Source of the DNA: Candidatus Fukatsuia endosymbiont of Tuberolachnus salignus
GTDB lineage: Bacteria; Pseudomonadota; Gammaproteobacteria; Enterobacterales; Enterobacteriaceae
NCBI RefSeq assembly: GCF_964030845.1
Contig: NZ_OZ034983.1
Coordinates: 806,001 to 870,000, forward strand
Direction: 5' to 3'
DNA length: 64,000 bases
Below, in pieces: positions 36,267-44,850 of this stretch (positions within the stretch are counted from its first letter, which is position 1; each line of letters begins with the position of its first letter). A model generated the notes under the pieces. It had not been told where the DNA came from. It saw nothing but the letters and a program-made list of their open reading frames with translations, and did no database searches. Position numbers and translations under genes: made by a program.

Positions 36267-36289
36267 AAGAACCCGTTCCTAGAAGTCTA
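36267..36289. repeat. Fused fragments of family A and family B ends
   Basis: AGAACCCGTTCC (family A-like left end) is joined to AGAAGTCTA (family B right end) within 23 bases. The fragment covers the stop codon of bioD on the minus strand. Read on the minus strand the B end is TTAGACTTCTAG, which encodes the last Leu-Asp-Phe-stop of bioD. Confidence 0.5.
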
Positions 36290-36959
36290 ATAAGTGAATA
36301 TTGAGATAATCACCCATCACTTGTCGGTCTATAGATGTGAGATAAGGGATGATACCGAGCAATGGGGCAGTAAGTCGAGTCGTTAAGGTGAAGAGATATT
36401 CTTGCTGTCGTTCAGCCGTGGGGTCGATATGATTGGCGATCCAACCCGCTAGAGTTAAGCCGGCAAGTTCAATCGCCTGTGCTGTGAGCAAAGCATGATT
36501 GATTGCTCCCAATTTTATACCGATCACTAATATTACGGGCAATGCTTCCTGTTTAACCCAATCGGCAAAGGTAATTTGTGCCGATAACGGTGTAAACCAA
36601 CCACCCGCGCCTTCAATGACTAGCCAATTAGCTCTGTTTTCCAGTTGCCGTAATCCTTGTGATAATTCAGCTAATTCGATAGCTCGTTTCTCTGACTCGC
36701 AGGCAATATGCGGTGATGTGGCTTCGATAAATGCCAATGGATTAACCTGTGAATAGGTTAGTCGCTGATTGCTGTTAGCCTGTAACGCCAGCGCATCACT
36801 ATTACGTATACCTGCCGCTGTGATCACACTGCCAGAAGCCACGGGTTTATATCCGGCAGTGTAATACCCCTGTTTGTTAGCCGCTTGTAATAGCGCACAA
36901 CTGGCAACAGTTTTACCAATCCCAGTATCGGTACCCGTGATAAACCAGCGCTTAATCAC
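36279..36959 (-). CDS. bioD: Dethiobiotin synthetase
   Basis: BioD closes the ureido ring of dethiobiotin using ATP and CO2. It is a P-loop enzyme of 226 residues: FITGTDTGIGKTVASCALLQ near residue 6, GYKPVASG near 38, VEGAGGWFTPLS near 115 and ILVIGIKLGAINHALLT near 145. The C terminus reads GDYLNIHLLDF where E. coli ends GKYINLALL; the final Asp-Phe-stop comes from a repeat B end. It overlaps bioC by eight bases as the last gene of bioBFCD. Confidence 0.94.
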   Translation of the reverse strand: MIKRWFITGTDTGIGKTVASCALLQAANKQGYYTAGYKPVASGSVITAAGIRNSDALALQANSNQRLTYSQVNPLAFIEATSPHIACESEKRAIELAELSQGLRQLENRANWLVIEGAGGWFTPLSAQITFADWVKQEALPVILVIGIKLGAINHALLTAQAIELAGLTLAGWIANHIDPTAERQQEYLFTLTTRLTAPLLGIIPYLTSIDRQVMGDYLNIHLLDF

Positions 36960-37737
36960 GATAAATCACCCCGTAAACGAGTTGATAACTGAGTGGATAA
37001 CGTCCTACTACAGACGGATAAGCTGCCTGAAGTGCAGTTAAACGCTGGCGTCCGGTTAGCCCTTGTTTTCGTCCATGGTGCAAATGCGTAGCACCGATAC
37101 CCTGTAGTGAACGCATCAGCGTAACCACATCAGGAAAGAAGAGTTGCTGTAAACGATGGTGTAAATGATGAGGGTAATGTGAACAGGCCACATGAATTTG
37201 GCTTAGGGTAAGAAAATCATTGACATGATGATAACCGTCGACGCTTTGCCAGGCTTGTCTGAGTTCATCTAATGATCCTGCTGATAATGTAGAGAACAAA
37301 ATAACACCTCCGGAATGCGTCACGCGATACCATTCTGCCAATACAGCATCCAAACTGTGACACCATTGCACCGCTAAGTTACTGAAGCAAATGTCGACTT
37401 TTTTATCTGATAAAGGAATTTTTTCCATATCTGCAAGCAAATAAACATCCGCTGCCTGTTGTCGGCGTGCCTGTTGTAACATGCCTTCAGCGAGATCTAA
37501 CGCTATCACTTTTTTGCCTGATGCACGCCATTTTTGGCTAAAATAACCCGTTCCACAACCCACATCCAATACGACTGTGCCCGGATGTTGGCAACCGATA
37601 CGTAGCAACAACTTGCCGGTTTTTTGCTGTAATTGTGCCACAGAATCATAGCTTACCGCTGCCCGGCTGAATGCCGCCGCAATGGCCTGTTTATCAATAT
37701 TGTCAGTAGCTGATGATTTATCAACGGTCGATTGCAT
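36952..37737 (-). CDS. bioC: Malonyl-ACP O-methyltransferase
   Basis: BioC methylates malonyl-ACP to start pimeloyl synthesis. The 261 residues are a class I SAM methyltransferase with motif I VLDVGCGTGYFSQKW near residue 53, ALDLAEGMLQQA and FSNLAVQWCHSLDAVLAEWYRV, as in E. coli BioC (251). It overlaps bioF by 17 bases and bioD by eight, so the operon is tightly coupled. bioH, the partner esterase, is not in this window. Confidence 0.94.
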   Translation of the reverse strand: MQSTVDKSSATDNIDKQAIAAAFSRAAVSYDSVAQLQQKTGKLLLRIGCQHPGTVVLDVGCGTGYFSQKWRASGKKVIALDLAEGMLQQARRQQAADVYLLADMEKIPLSDKKVDICFSNLAVQWCHSLDAVLAEWYRVTHSGGVILFSTLSAGSLDELRQAWQSVDGYHHVNDFLTLSQIHVACSHYPHHLHHRLQQLFFPDVVTLMRSLQGIGATHLHHGRKQGLTGRQRLTALQAAYPSVVGRYPLSYQLVYGVIYRD

Positions 37738-38872
37738 TTAATGCCTCCAGTAAATCATCAATATCACTCGCCTGATGAGCTGCACTCAGGGTAATACGCA
37801 ATCTAGCCGTGTTTAGCGGGACAGTCGGGGGACGGATCGCCGTGAGCCATAGCCCACGTTTGCGCAAATTATGGACCAGTTCTAATGCGGATTGATTATC
37901 ACCGACCCACAGTGGCTGAATGGCGCTATCAGACCGACCTAAGCCCAAAGACAAATTCGCCGCACCGTGGCGGAACTGCTTAATACGCTGCTGTAGTCGA
38001 TCACGTAGATCATCACCTTGCTGGATACGAATCAGAGCTGCCTGCAAAGCACAAGCCTGAGCAGGCGGCATGGCCGTGCTGTAAATCAGATGACGCGCAA
38101 ACTGCAATAAATATTCGGCAACCTCGTGTTGACACAACACAGCGGCACCACTTAAACCAAAGGCTTTACCGAAGGTTATCACCAACAGTTCAGGTTTTAT
38201 TTTTTGCTGCCAGCAACTGCCACGTCCTTGTTCTCCACGCGTACCAATGCCATGTGCATCATCGACCAGCAACCAACCTCCCGCCGCGATTGTCTGTGCT
38301 TGCAACTGGCTCAGTGGTGCGCTATCACCATCCATACTAAAGATCCCTTCCGTGATCACCAAGGTCTGACCATCACAAGGTTTATCCAATAGTCTTTGCA
38401 AAGCATCTGGCTGATTATGATGGAAGCGCCGTAGTTGCGCGGCTGAATTGACTGCCGCTTCCAATAACGAAGCATGACTTAATCGATCGGCCAATATGCG
38501 ATCGCCAGCGGCAGTGAGGGAGGCTAATAATGCTTGATTAGCCGCATAGCCAGAAATAAACAGTAAAGCTCTTGGATAGGCTAACCAATCGGCTAATTGT
38601 TGTTCAAGCTCAGCATGGGGTTGCATGTAACCGGTAATATGACCAGAGCCACCACTGCCGACACCATAACAGCGTGATCCTTTCCTCCAAGCGGCAATGA
38701 CTGATTTATCATGACTCAATCCCAAATAATCGTTACTGGAAAAATTGATATAGGATTGGTTATCAATCCGCAAGCAACGTCCGGTGCTACCTTGATTTAA
38801 CTGACGAGTACGATAGGTAACCGCGGCATGACGTTGCTGTAGGCTTTGTTCAATTTTCTGTTGCCAACTCAT
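37721..38872 (-). CDS. bioF: 8-amino-7-oxononanoate synthase
   Basis: BioF condenses pimeloyl-ACP with L-alanine. The ATG at 38872 (MSWQQKIEQSLQQRH) matches the family; the frame is open 50 codons upstream inside bioB but without similarity. PLP enzyme motifs are NFSSNDYLGLSHD, VDDAHGIGT, and the Schiff-base Lys in VITFGKAFGLSGAAVLC. 383 residues. It overlaps bioB by 23 bases. Confidence 0.95.
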   Translation of the reverse strand: MSWQQKIEQSLQQRHAAVTYRTRQLNQGSTGRCLRIDNQSYINFSSNDYLGLSHDKSVIAAWRKGSRCYGVGSGGSGHITGYMQPHAELEQQLADWLAYPRALLFISGYAANQALLASLTAAGDRILADRLSHASLLEAAVNSAAQLRRFHHNQPDALQRLLDKPCDGQTLVITEGIFSMDGDSAPLSQLQAQTIAAGGWLLVDDAHGIGTRGEQGRGSCWQQKIKPELLVITFGKAFGLSGAAVLCQHEVAEYLLQFARHLIYSTAMPPAQACALQAALIRIQQGDDLRDRLQQRIKQFRHGAANLSLGLGRSDSAIQPLWVGDNQSALELVHNLRKRGLWLTAIRPPTVPLNTARLRITLSAAHQASDIDDLLEALNAIDR

Positions 38873-39827
38873 TAGATACCTTGTTTCTGTGTGGATACAA
38901 ACCCAATGTGCTAAATAACTGACGATCTTTATCTTCATCAGGATTCGCTGTTGTAAGCAATTGTCGACCATAAAAAATGGAATTCGCTCCCGCCATAAAA
39001 CACATAGCTTGAGTTTGTTCATTCATTTGTTCACGTCCAGCAGAAAGACGAACATATGAGGTTGGCATCATAATACGTGCTACTGCGATGGTACGGATAA
39101 AAGCAAAAGCGGACACATCTGGATTACTTTCTAACGGTGTTCCCTTCACTTTGACGAGCATATTGATAGGTATGCTATCCGGGGGGGCGTCTAGATTAGC
39201 CAGTTGTACCAGTAAACTGGCGCGATCACGTACTTTTTCACCTAAGCCGACAATACCGCCACAGCAAACTTTGATGCCAGCATTGCGCACTTCATGCAAG
39301 GTGTCTAAGCGTTGTTGATAACTGCGAGTGGTGATGATGTCACGGTAAAATTCGGGTGAAGTATCCAGATTATGATTGTAATAATCCAGACCAGCACTGG
39401 CTAAAAACTGAGCCTGATCAGTATCCAATTCACCCAGTGTCATACAGGTTTCCATCCCCAATTCTTTCACTTCCTGGATCATTTGTTGCAGATATGGCAT
39501 AGCACGTTTGTGAGGGCTTTTCCAAGCCGCCCCCATACAAAAACGAGTGGCACCCGCAGCTTTGGCGGCACGCGCTGCTACTAGCACTTGTTCAACCTGC
39601 ATTAACGGTTTATTTTCTAGTCCGGTTTTATAGCGCGCGCTTTGTGGACAATATTTGCAGTCTTCGGGACAAGCCCCCGTTTTTATCGACAGTAAGCTAC
39701 TCACTTGTATTTGCTGTGGATCAAAATACTGACGATGGACATTCTGAGCAGTAAACAACAATTCCAGTAGAGGTTGAGCAAACAACACCTCAGCTTGTTC
39801 GATTGTCCATTGTCTACGATTTCCCAT
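38850..39827 (-). CDS. bioB: Biotin synthase
   Basis: BioB is a radical-SAM enzyme that inserts sulfur into dethiobiotin. The radical-SAM cluster Cys are at 53, 57 and 60 (CPEDCKYCPQ), the same numbering as E. coli. Other landmarks are CMGAAWKSPHKR, YNHNLDTSPEFY, CCGGIVGLGE and the Arg-bearing RLSAGREQMN near 260. The 325 residues are about 20 fewer than in E. coli, the loss being at the C terminus after STLGLYP. It is the first gene of bioBFCD. Confidence 0.95.
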   Translation of the reverse strand: MGNRRQWTIEQAEVLFAQPLLELLFTAQNVHRQYFDPQQIQVSSLLSIKTGACPEDCKYCPQSARYKTGLENKPLMQVEQVLVAARAAKAAGATRFCMGAAWKSPHKRAMPYLQQMIQEVKELGMETCMTLGELDTDQAQFLASAGLDYYNHNLDTSPEFYRDIITTRSYQQRLDTLHEVRNAGIKVCCGGIVGLGEKVRDRASLLVQLANLDAPPDSIPINMLVKVKGTPLESNPDVSAFAFIRTIAVARIMMPTSYVRLSAGREQMNEQTQAMCFMAGANSIFYGRQLLTTANPDEDKDRQLFSTLGLYPHRNKVSNELATEN

Positions 39828-39877
39828 CAGGGTATCTCCAAAATAAAATTTTCGTTAGTTTAAGTGAAGGCGATATA

Positions 39878-39910
39878 CTGTCAACCAATTAAATATATTA
39901 TTGTTTACAT
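39878..39910. promoter_or_regulatory. BirA-type biotin operator between bioB and bioA
   Basis: CTGTCAACC (39878-39886) and TGTTTACAT (39902-39910) form an imperfect inverted repeat with a 15-base spacer, resembling the BirA operator half-sites TTGTAAACC and GGTTTACAA in the same bioA/bioB divergent position. The right half touches the bioA start codon. TATACT (39874-39879) and TATATTA (39894-39900) could be -10 boxes. Repression by BirA-biotinoyl-AMP is inferred. Confidence 0.7.
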
Positions 39911-41245
39911 ATGAATGTTATTAAACCTGAAGATCGCGCGTTTGATCGGCGCCATATCTGGCATCCCTACACCTCGATGAGTGATCCACTTCCCTGTTAT
40001 GCGGTCATTGCTGCCGATGGCGTCGAATTACATTTGGATAACGATCAGCATTTAATTGATGGCATGTCTTCATGGTGGGCTGCCATTCATGGCTATAATC
40101 ATCCAATACTGAATGATGCTGTGTGCCAACAGCTGAAAAAAATGTCCCATGTCATGTTTGGTGGCATTACCCATCTGCCAGCAATCACACTGTGTCGCAA
40201 GTTAATAGACATCACCGCTAAATCGTTGCAAACCGTTTTTTTGGCGGATTCAGGATCGGTCGCGGTAGAGGTTGCATTGAAAATGGCGTTGCAATATTGG
40301 CAAGCCAAAGGGGAGAAACGTCAACGTATATTGGCACTACGCCATAGCTATCACGGAGATACTTTTGCTGCCATGTCAGTATGTGATCCGCAAAATTCCA
40401 TGCATCATCTTTATCGGGGTTATCTAAAAGAAAACCTGTTTGCCACAGCACCGGCACTATCTCGCTTTAAAGAAGGCAGGGTACAAGAGAATTGGGATGA
40501 GCAAGATATCAGCGACTTTACCACTATGATGGCATGTCACGCTGATGAGATTGCGGCGGTCATTGTTGAACCTATTGTGCAAGGCGCCGGTGGTATGCGT
40601 TTCTACCATCCAGATTATTTAAAACGAGTGAGAGAACTTTGCGATCAATACCAGATCCTGTTAATCGCTGATGAAATCGCCACCGGTTTTGGGCGTAGCG
40701 GCAAACTATTTGCCTGTGAACACGCTGCTATTGAGCCAGATATTCTTTGCTTAGGCAAAGCACTGACCGGAGGTTATATGACGCTTGCCGCTACTTTGAC
40801 CACCCGTCAGATTGCTGAAACCATCAGCCTGGGCGAAGCCAGATGTTTCATGCACGGCCCCACTTTTATGGCTAACCCGCTGGCTTGTTCGGTAGCAAAT
40901 GCCAACCTGGATTTACTGGCACAGAACCATTGGCAACAGCAGGTTAAAGCCATCGAAACTCAGTTATGGCAAGCATTATCACCGTTAAAGGAACAACAGA
41001 CAGTGGCAGATGTTCGCGTGTTAGGCGCTATCGGTGTGGTAGAAATGAAAGAAAGGGTCAATATCGCAGAGGTACAACGCGAATTTGTCGCACAAGGGGT
41101 ATGGATCCGACCTTTTGGTAAGCTGATTTATTTGATGCCTCCGTATATTATTCAGCCCCCGCAGCTGCGGCAGCTAACTGATGCCATAGTGACTATACTG
41201 AAACGTGTCGAGGGCAAAGCGTATTCCGCTTATCGTGTAGAATAA
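39911..41245 (+). CDS. bioA: Adenosylmethionine-8-amino-7-oxononanoate aminotransferase
   Basis: BioA converts KAPA to DAPA with SAM as amino donor. Motifs are FDRRHIWHPYTSM at the N terminus, GMSSWWAAIHGYNHP, VIVEPIVQGAGGM, LIADEIATGFGRSG and the PLP Lys in CLGKALTGGYMTLAA. The 444 residues are about 15 more than in E. coli. It is divergent from bioB. The ATG directly follows the operator half-site, leaving no obvious Shine-Dalgarno, so initiation may be weak or leaderless. Confidence 0.95.
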   Translation: MNVIKPEDRAFDRRHIWHPYTSMSDPLPCYAVIAADGVELHLDNDQHLIDGMSSWWAAIHGYNHPILNDAVCQQLKKMSHVMFGGITHLPAITLCRKLIDITAKSLQTVFLADSGSVAVEVALKMALQYWQAKGEKRQRILALRHSYHGDTFAAMSVCDPQNSMHHLYRGYLKENLFATAPALSRFKEGRVQENWDEQDISDFTTMMACHADEIAAVIVEPIVQGAGGMRFYHPDYLKRVRELCDQYQILLIADEIATGFGRSGKLFACEHAAIEPDILCLGKALTGGYMTLAATLTTRQIAETISLGEARCFMHGPTFMANPLACSVANANLDLLAQNHWQQQVKAIETQLWQALSPLKEQQTVADVRVLGAIGVVEMKERVNIAEVQREFVAQGVWIRPFGKLIYLMPPYIIQPPQLRQLTDAIVTILKRVEGKAYSAYRVE

Positions 41246-41253
41246 GTCTAATA

Positions 41254-41402
41254 AGAACCTATTCCCAATCTTTTTGAGTGACGCTCAGACGAGGAAAAAA
41301 TGGGCGAAAAAGCGCAGTTTACATATTTACATAGAGTAAATGAGTATTTGAGCCCGTTTTTAACGAAGTATCAGCGAGCACAAGAGATTTAGAACAGGTT
41401 CT
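41254..41402. repeat. Family A miniature inverted-repeat element, copy A3
   Basis: A 149-base element runs from AGAACCTATTCCC to GAACAGGTTCT. The interior is nearly the same as in A1 (GACGAGGAAAAAATGGGCG, GAGCCCGTTTTTAACGAAG), with a 9-base duplication around TTTACATATTTACATAG. It starts nine bases after the bioA stop. Confidence 0.8.
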
Positions 41403-41480
41403 AAGAAAAAAGCACCGGAATATGTCAGTAGGTGTACATTAATTGTGCTAAAATGCGATGCCGGGATTTGAGGATAAAAT

Positions 41481-41744
41481 ATGAAAAAAGTTTTTATGAA
41501 GCAAATTGTTGTAAAAAAGGTTTCAATTATCGCTAAATGTTTAGTCAATACTAAAATTTTTACTGAGATGTCTACAGCTGAATCATCAATAAAAAAAGTT
41601 TTTAATGACAGTTATTCGGAACATTCATTTGATGAATGGAATACCGAAGTGTCAGAACTGAGTGCTAATCGTATTATTGCACGGGTTGCGACTGCGTCTA
41701 AAGTTCGTGTCCGTAGTTTGATTCAGGAGCTATGGCATCATTAA
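41481..41744 (+). CDS. Hypothetical small protein
   Basis: An 87-residue frame starts ATG 41481 with a plausible GAGGATAAA ribosome site. An internal Met (ATG 41568, MSTAESSIKK) is an alternative start. The N-terminal 30 residues are basic and hydrophobic; the rest is charged, with VSELSANRIIARVATASKVRVRSL and the end ELWHH. I do not recognise a family. It lies between repeat A3 and the lateral flagellar cluster and is convergent with lafU. It could be real or a remnant. Confidence 0.4.
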   Translation: MKKVFMKQIVVKKVSIIAKCLVNTKIFTEMSTAESSIKKVFNDSYSEHSFDEWNTEVSELSANRIIARVATASKVRVRSLIQELWHH

Positions 41745-41752
41745 TTTCGGTT

Positions 41753-41776
41753 GTCAAGGGGAGAAAGCCCCTTGAC
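41753..41776. terminator. Hairpin between the small gene and lafU (probable bidirectional terminator)
   Basis: GTCAAGGGG (41753-41761), loop AGAAAG and CCCCTTGAC (41768-41776) form a perfect nine-pair stem between two convergent genes. No strong T-run follows on either side, so intrinsic termination may be weak. Confidence 0.5.
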
Positions 41777-41784
41777 CGGTTGTA

Positions 41785-42750
41785 TTACGCCGCTTCTTCC
41801 GATTCTTCCAGTTCTTCAGCCTGTTCTGCCCCTGTTTTAATCGTTTCGGCTTTCTCTGTCACCGTTTTAATCGTTTTTATTCCATGGTCACCAAAAAATT
41901 GATAGAGGGTTGCGGTCGCCGCTTTAGTTAACACCATGATTTCAATACGGCGGTTCGCCGCTCCCAGAGGATTTTCTTCATCAAGTAGCATTTGATCAGC
42001 CATAGCATTGATTTGTAAAAGATGCGTACCGTCTAACCCACCTTTCTCTAAGGCTCGACGGGCGGCCATCGCTCTTTCCCCTGATAAATTCCAATTGTTG
42101 TACAACTCTTGGTCACGATAACGTGAAACATCAGTATGACCCGTAATGATAATTTTGTTATTGAGGTTATTTAAAACCGGCGCTAATTCACCCAATAAGC
42201 GAGTAAAAAACGGTGTAAGCAAAGCACTACTACGCGAGAACATCTCCCGGTTTTTATCGTCCTGTACTAAAATACGCAGTCCTTGCGGAATAATTTCTAT
42301 GTTCAAATTGGATTGCGCATTGTTTGCATTACTGATTTTCATAATCATACGTGATAAATCTTTCATTTCTATTGCAGACTTATCGACGAGTTCTTGCAGT
42401 GATTGATCGGTTTGCTTAAATTGCTCACGCCAATTACTCTCTTTTTTGTTGTCTCGCGACTTGCTATTAACGATATCAAAATGCTGATCAGCGCCATTTT
42501 TATGCTGTAATGGAATCGATAAAAATGATTGTTCAGAAAAAATGCTATTTCCGTGAATGTGAGACATAATTTCATGTCGCTCTTCTTCAGAAACAGCACC
42601 CACTATCCACAACACCATAAACAGCGCCATCATTGCGAGAGTAAAGTCAGCAAAAGCCACTTTCCACGCCCCAGTATGGGCACCGCTGTGGTGTTTTTTG
42701 GCCGAACGTTTAATGATGGTAGTATCTGTACCTCGACCTTGTCCTCTCAT
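41785..42750 (-). CDS. lafU: Lateral flagellar motor protein LafU (MotB-like stator)
   Basis: LafU is the peptidoglycan-anchored stator subunit. Its 321 residues have a basic N terminus, one membrane helix (about 32-52) carrying the proton-path Asp35 (VAFADFTLAMMALF), a periplasmic linker, and a C-terminal OmpA/MotB domain (about 160-290: IIITGHTDVSRYRDQELYNNWNLSGERA and GAANRRIEIMV). The Glu-rich tail AEELEESEEAA is unusual. It is the last gene of a lafA-to-lafU order typical of Flag-2 systems. The gene looks intact. Confidence 0.88.
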   Translation of the reverse strand: MRGQGRGTDTTIIKRSAKKHHSGAHTGAWKVAFADFTLAMMALFMVLWIVGAVSEEERHEIMSHIHGNSIFSEQSFLSIPLQHKNGADQHFDIVNSKSRDNKKESNWREQFKQTDQSLQELVDKSAIEMKDLSRMIMKISNANNAQSNLNIEIIPQGLRILVQDDKNREMFSRSSALLTPFFTRLLGELAPVLNNLNNKIIITGHTDVSRYRDQELYNNWNLSGERAMAARRALEKGGLDGTHLLQINAMADQMLLDEENPLGAANRRIEIMVLTKAATATLYQFFGDHGIKTIKTVTEKAETIKTGAEQAEELEESEEAA

Positions 42751-43610
42751 TACATGCCTTCCATCTTATTGATCCAAGAATCAAGCGTGGCGAAGGTGGG
42801 CTTGTTATCCAGTGGTAACATTTTACGCCCCGAATCCACAGCTAATAAAGAAGGTTTACCTGCTACATGATTGACCAATACCATGCGGACACATTCAAAA
42901 AAGGAAATTTTCTTTTTCATTTCCTGTTCCATGGCATTAGCCAACGGATCTATCAGACAATAACAAATAAAGACTCCAAGAAAAGTACCGATCAAAGCCG
43001 CCGCCACTTTAACACCAATTAATGCAATAGAACCGTCTATCGATTGCATGGTAATAATAATACCGAGTACTGCCGCACAAATACCAAAACCCGGCATGGC
43101 TTCTGCCGTCCTTTGCATAGAACGGGATGGAATCAGCAACTCTTCTTCAACTGCGGCTAATTCCTGTTCCAGAATACCTTCTAATTCATGAGCATTTATT
43201 TTTCCCATCGCCATTAAACGAAAATTATCTGAGATAAATGTCACCAGACTTTTATGACGCAAAATAAGGGGATATTTTTGAAACAGTTTACTGTTTTCAG
43301 GAATTTCAATATGTTCATCTAATCGTTTCAGCCCTCCTTCATCGACCATCTCTAATAATTCATAGAGCAGCATCAATAACTGTTGCTGAAATTCCAATGT
43401 ATATTCATTTTTACTGGTAACACTCTTTATCTGCTGCCACATTTCCACCAATACATTTTTGGGATTGGCAAGGATGGTGGCACCTATGCCTGCGCCAAAA
43501 ATAATAATAATTTCACCTGGCTGCCAAAAAGACGATAGAATGCCTCCCGACATTAAATAACCGCCAATAACGCAGAACATAATAATAATCAAACCCAATA
43601 ATTTCTGCAT
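42750..43610 (-). CDS. lafT: Lateral flagellar motor protein LafT (MotA-like stator)
   Basis: LafT is the four-helix stator subunit paired with LafU. In 286 residues it has helices near 5-25 and 30-48, a cytoplasmic loop, and helices near 170-190 and 200-222 (AMPGFGICAAVLGIIITMQSI, VAAALIGTFLGVFICYCLI). The conserved Pro in AMPGFGI matches MotA. The one-base overlap with lafU indicates coupled translation. No frameshift is seen. Confidence 0.88.
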   Translation of the reverse strand: MQKLLGLIIIMFCVIGGYLMSGGILSSFWQPGEIIIIFGAGIGATILANPKNVLVEMWQQIKSVTSKNEYTLEFQQQLLMLLYELLEMVDEGGLKRLDEHIEIPENSKLFQKYPLILRHKSLVTFISDNFRLMAMGKINAHELEGILEQELAAVEEELLIPSRSMQRTAEAMPGFGICAAVLGIIITMQSIDGSIALIGVKVAAALIGTFLGVFICYCLIDPLANAMEQEMKKKISFFECVRMVLVNHVAGKPSLLAVDSGRKMLPLDNKPTFATLDSWINKMEGM

Positions 43611-43617
43611 ATATTCC

Positions 43618-44318
43618 TCAATGACTAAAAAATTTTTTGATTTTTTCTGTTATTTTTTTATTTAATTGACAGACACGTGCCTCAGTAAGCTCTAATACCA
43701 ATGCAATTTCTTTCAAACTGAGTTCTTGCTGGTAATAAAGACTGAGAATAAGTTGCTCTCGTTTATCCAAGGTAGCAATTGCCTGTTGAAGGCTATCCTG
43801 AATAATGATTTGATCTTCCAGTTCACGACTTTGCAATGCGTCGGTATGCATTTCTACTGAAAGGAGATCATCTAAACTTTCCATTGCCTTGGCGCTTTCC
43901 AATAACAGATACTCTTGATACTCTTGTGGTGTGATTAATAATTCTATGGCAATCTCTTCGTAATTAGGTTCATGTCCTAATCGTTTCCCTAGCTCCCTTA
44001 TCGCTTCATTGGTTTTGTGTGTTTTTTGCCTTAAGCGTCGTGGTCGCCAATCATGTTCACGCAATTGATCCAATACAGCACCACGAATACGATGTACCGC
44101 ATAAGCAGCAAATTGCCATCGGGATGGCCATAACGGCGTAGTGCTTCAAGTAGCCCCATCAGGGCAATTTGCTGCATATCTTCTCTTTCTATAACGCTGT
44201 CAGCCTGAAATGACAGTTGCCTGACGACTCGCTTTACCAAGGGTAAATAAATATCGAGATATTTACCTTCATCTACAGTAGTCAACGCTATATTTTCTTT
44301 AAGACACATTATCGTCAT
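43618..44318 (-). pseudogene. lafS: Lateral flagellar sigma factor LafS (FliA-like), frameshifted
   Basis: Two minus-strand frames together make a sigma-28 factor. The upstream frame gives region 2 (YLPLVKRVVRQLSFQAD, EDMQQIALMGLLEALRRYGHPDG). The downstream frame resumes with FAAYAVHRIRGAVLDQLREHDWRP and runs through region 4 (LDKREQLILSLYYQQELSLKEIAL, EARVCQLNKK). One base is missing near 44115-44117, where Asp-Gly should be followed by Gln-Phe-Ala-Ala. The product is split between sigma regions 2.2 and 2.3, so the lateral flagellar sigma factor is almost certainly inactive, unless the error is in the assembly. Confidence 0.85.
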
Positions 44319-44322
44319 AGAA

Positions 44323-44796
44323 TTATTGAAAGACCATTTTACTAATTACAACATCATCGAATGGCATAGGAACTTTTAATTGATTAAAGTTCTTTTGATA
44401 TTCGCTCATTAAACTCTGGCGTAAATCAGCAATCGTAAGATCACGGACTTCCCGGTAATTCATACCTGAAAGTAAATTAACGGTGGCACCACGAATAGCA
44501 GGTGTTAACGCATTGACTTTCTTAATGTCATCGTCATCACCAGTAGCTATTCCTAATTCCAATAACATATAACGTTCATCCTGATCGATATTTTTCAGGG
44601 TGATAACCATATTTTTAATCTCAACAAATTGCACAGCTTTATTTCCGCGCACAAAATTTTTGGCGCACCATGTCGGTGGTTTGATAGGATCTTTTTTTAT
44701 TTCATTCTGATAATTAAATGCTACCCAGCCGCCGATCAAAGTGGCAGCAATGGCGATCACTATCAATATTTTTGAGAATTTTTTTAAGATAGTCAT
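44323..44796 (-). CDS. lafF: Lateral flagellar basal-body protein LafF (FliL-like)
   Basis: The 157-residue protein has a single N-terminal membrane helix (about 9-27, ILIVIAIAATLIGGWVAF) and a periplasmic FliL-type domain: FVEIKNMVITLKN, YMLLELGIATG, VNLLSGMNYREVRDL and a C terminus VVISKMVFQ, typical of FliL. It supports stator function. It lies four bases upstream of the lafS pseudogene, in the lateral order E-F-S-T-U. Confidence 0.85.
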   Translation of the reverse strand: MTILKKFSKILIVIAIAATLIGGWVAFNYQNEIKKDPIKPPTWCAKNFVRGNKAVQFVEIKNMVITLKNIDQDERYMLLELGIATGDDDDIKKVNALTPAIRGATVNLLSGMNYREVRDLTIADLRQSLMSEYQKNFNQLKVPMPFDDVVISKMVFQ

Positions 44797-44805
44797 AAAT
44801 AATCC

Positions 44806-44850
44806 ATTAAACCGTTTGCTATTAAACCGTTTGCTATTAAACGGTTGCTA
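44806..44850. repeat. 15-base tandem repeat at the lafE/lafF junction
   Basis: ATTAAACCGTTTGCT occurs at 44806-44820 and 44821-44835, then a variant ATTAAACGGTTGCTA at 44836-44850. The third unit contains the lafE stop codon, so the lafE C terminus (Ala-Thr-Val-stop) lies inside the array. It probably arose by slippage. Confidence 0.75.

Noticed and set aside
41481..41744. Considered as an antitoxin or Hha-like regulator next to the flagellar cluster
   Set aside because: No toxin partner or recognisable family motif; left as hypothetical.
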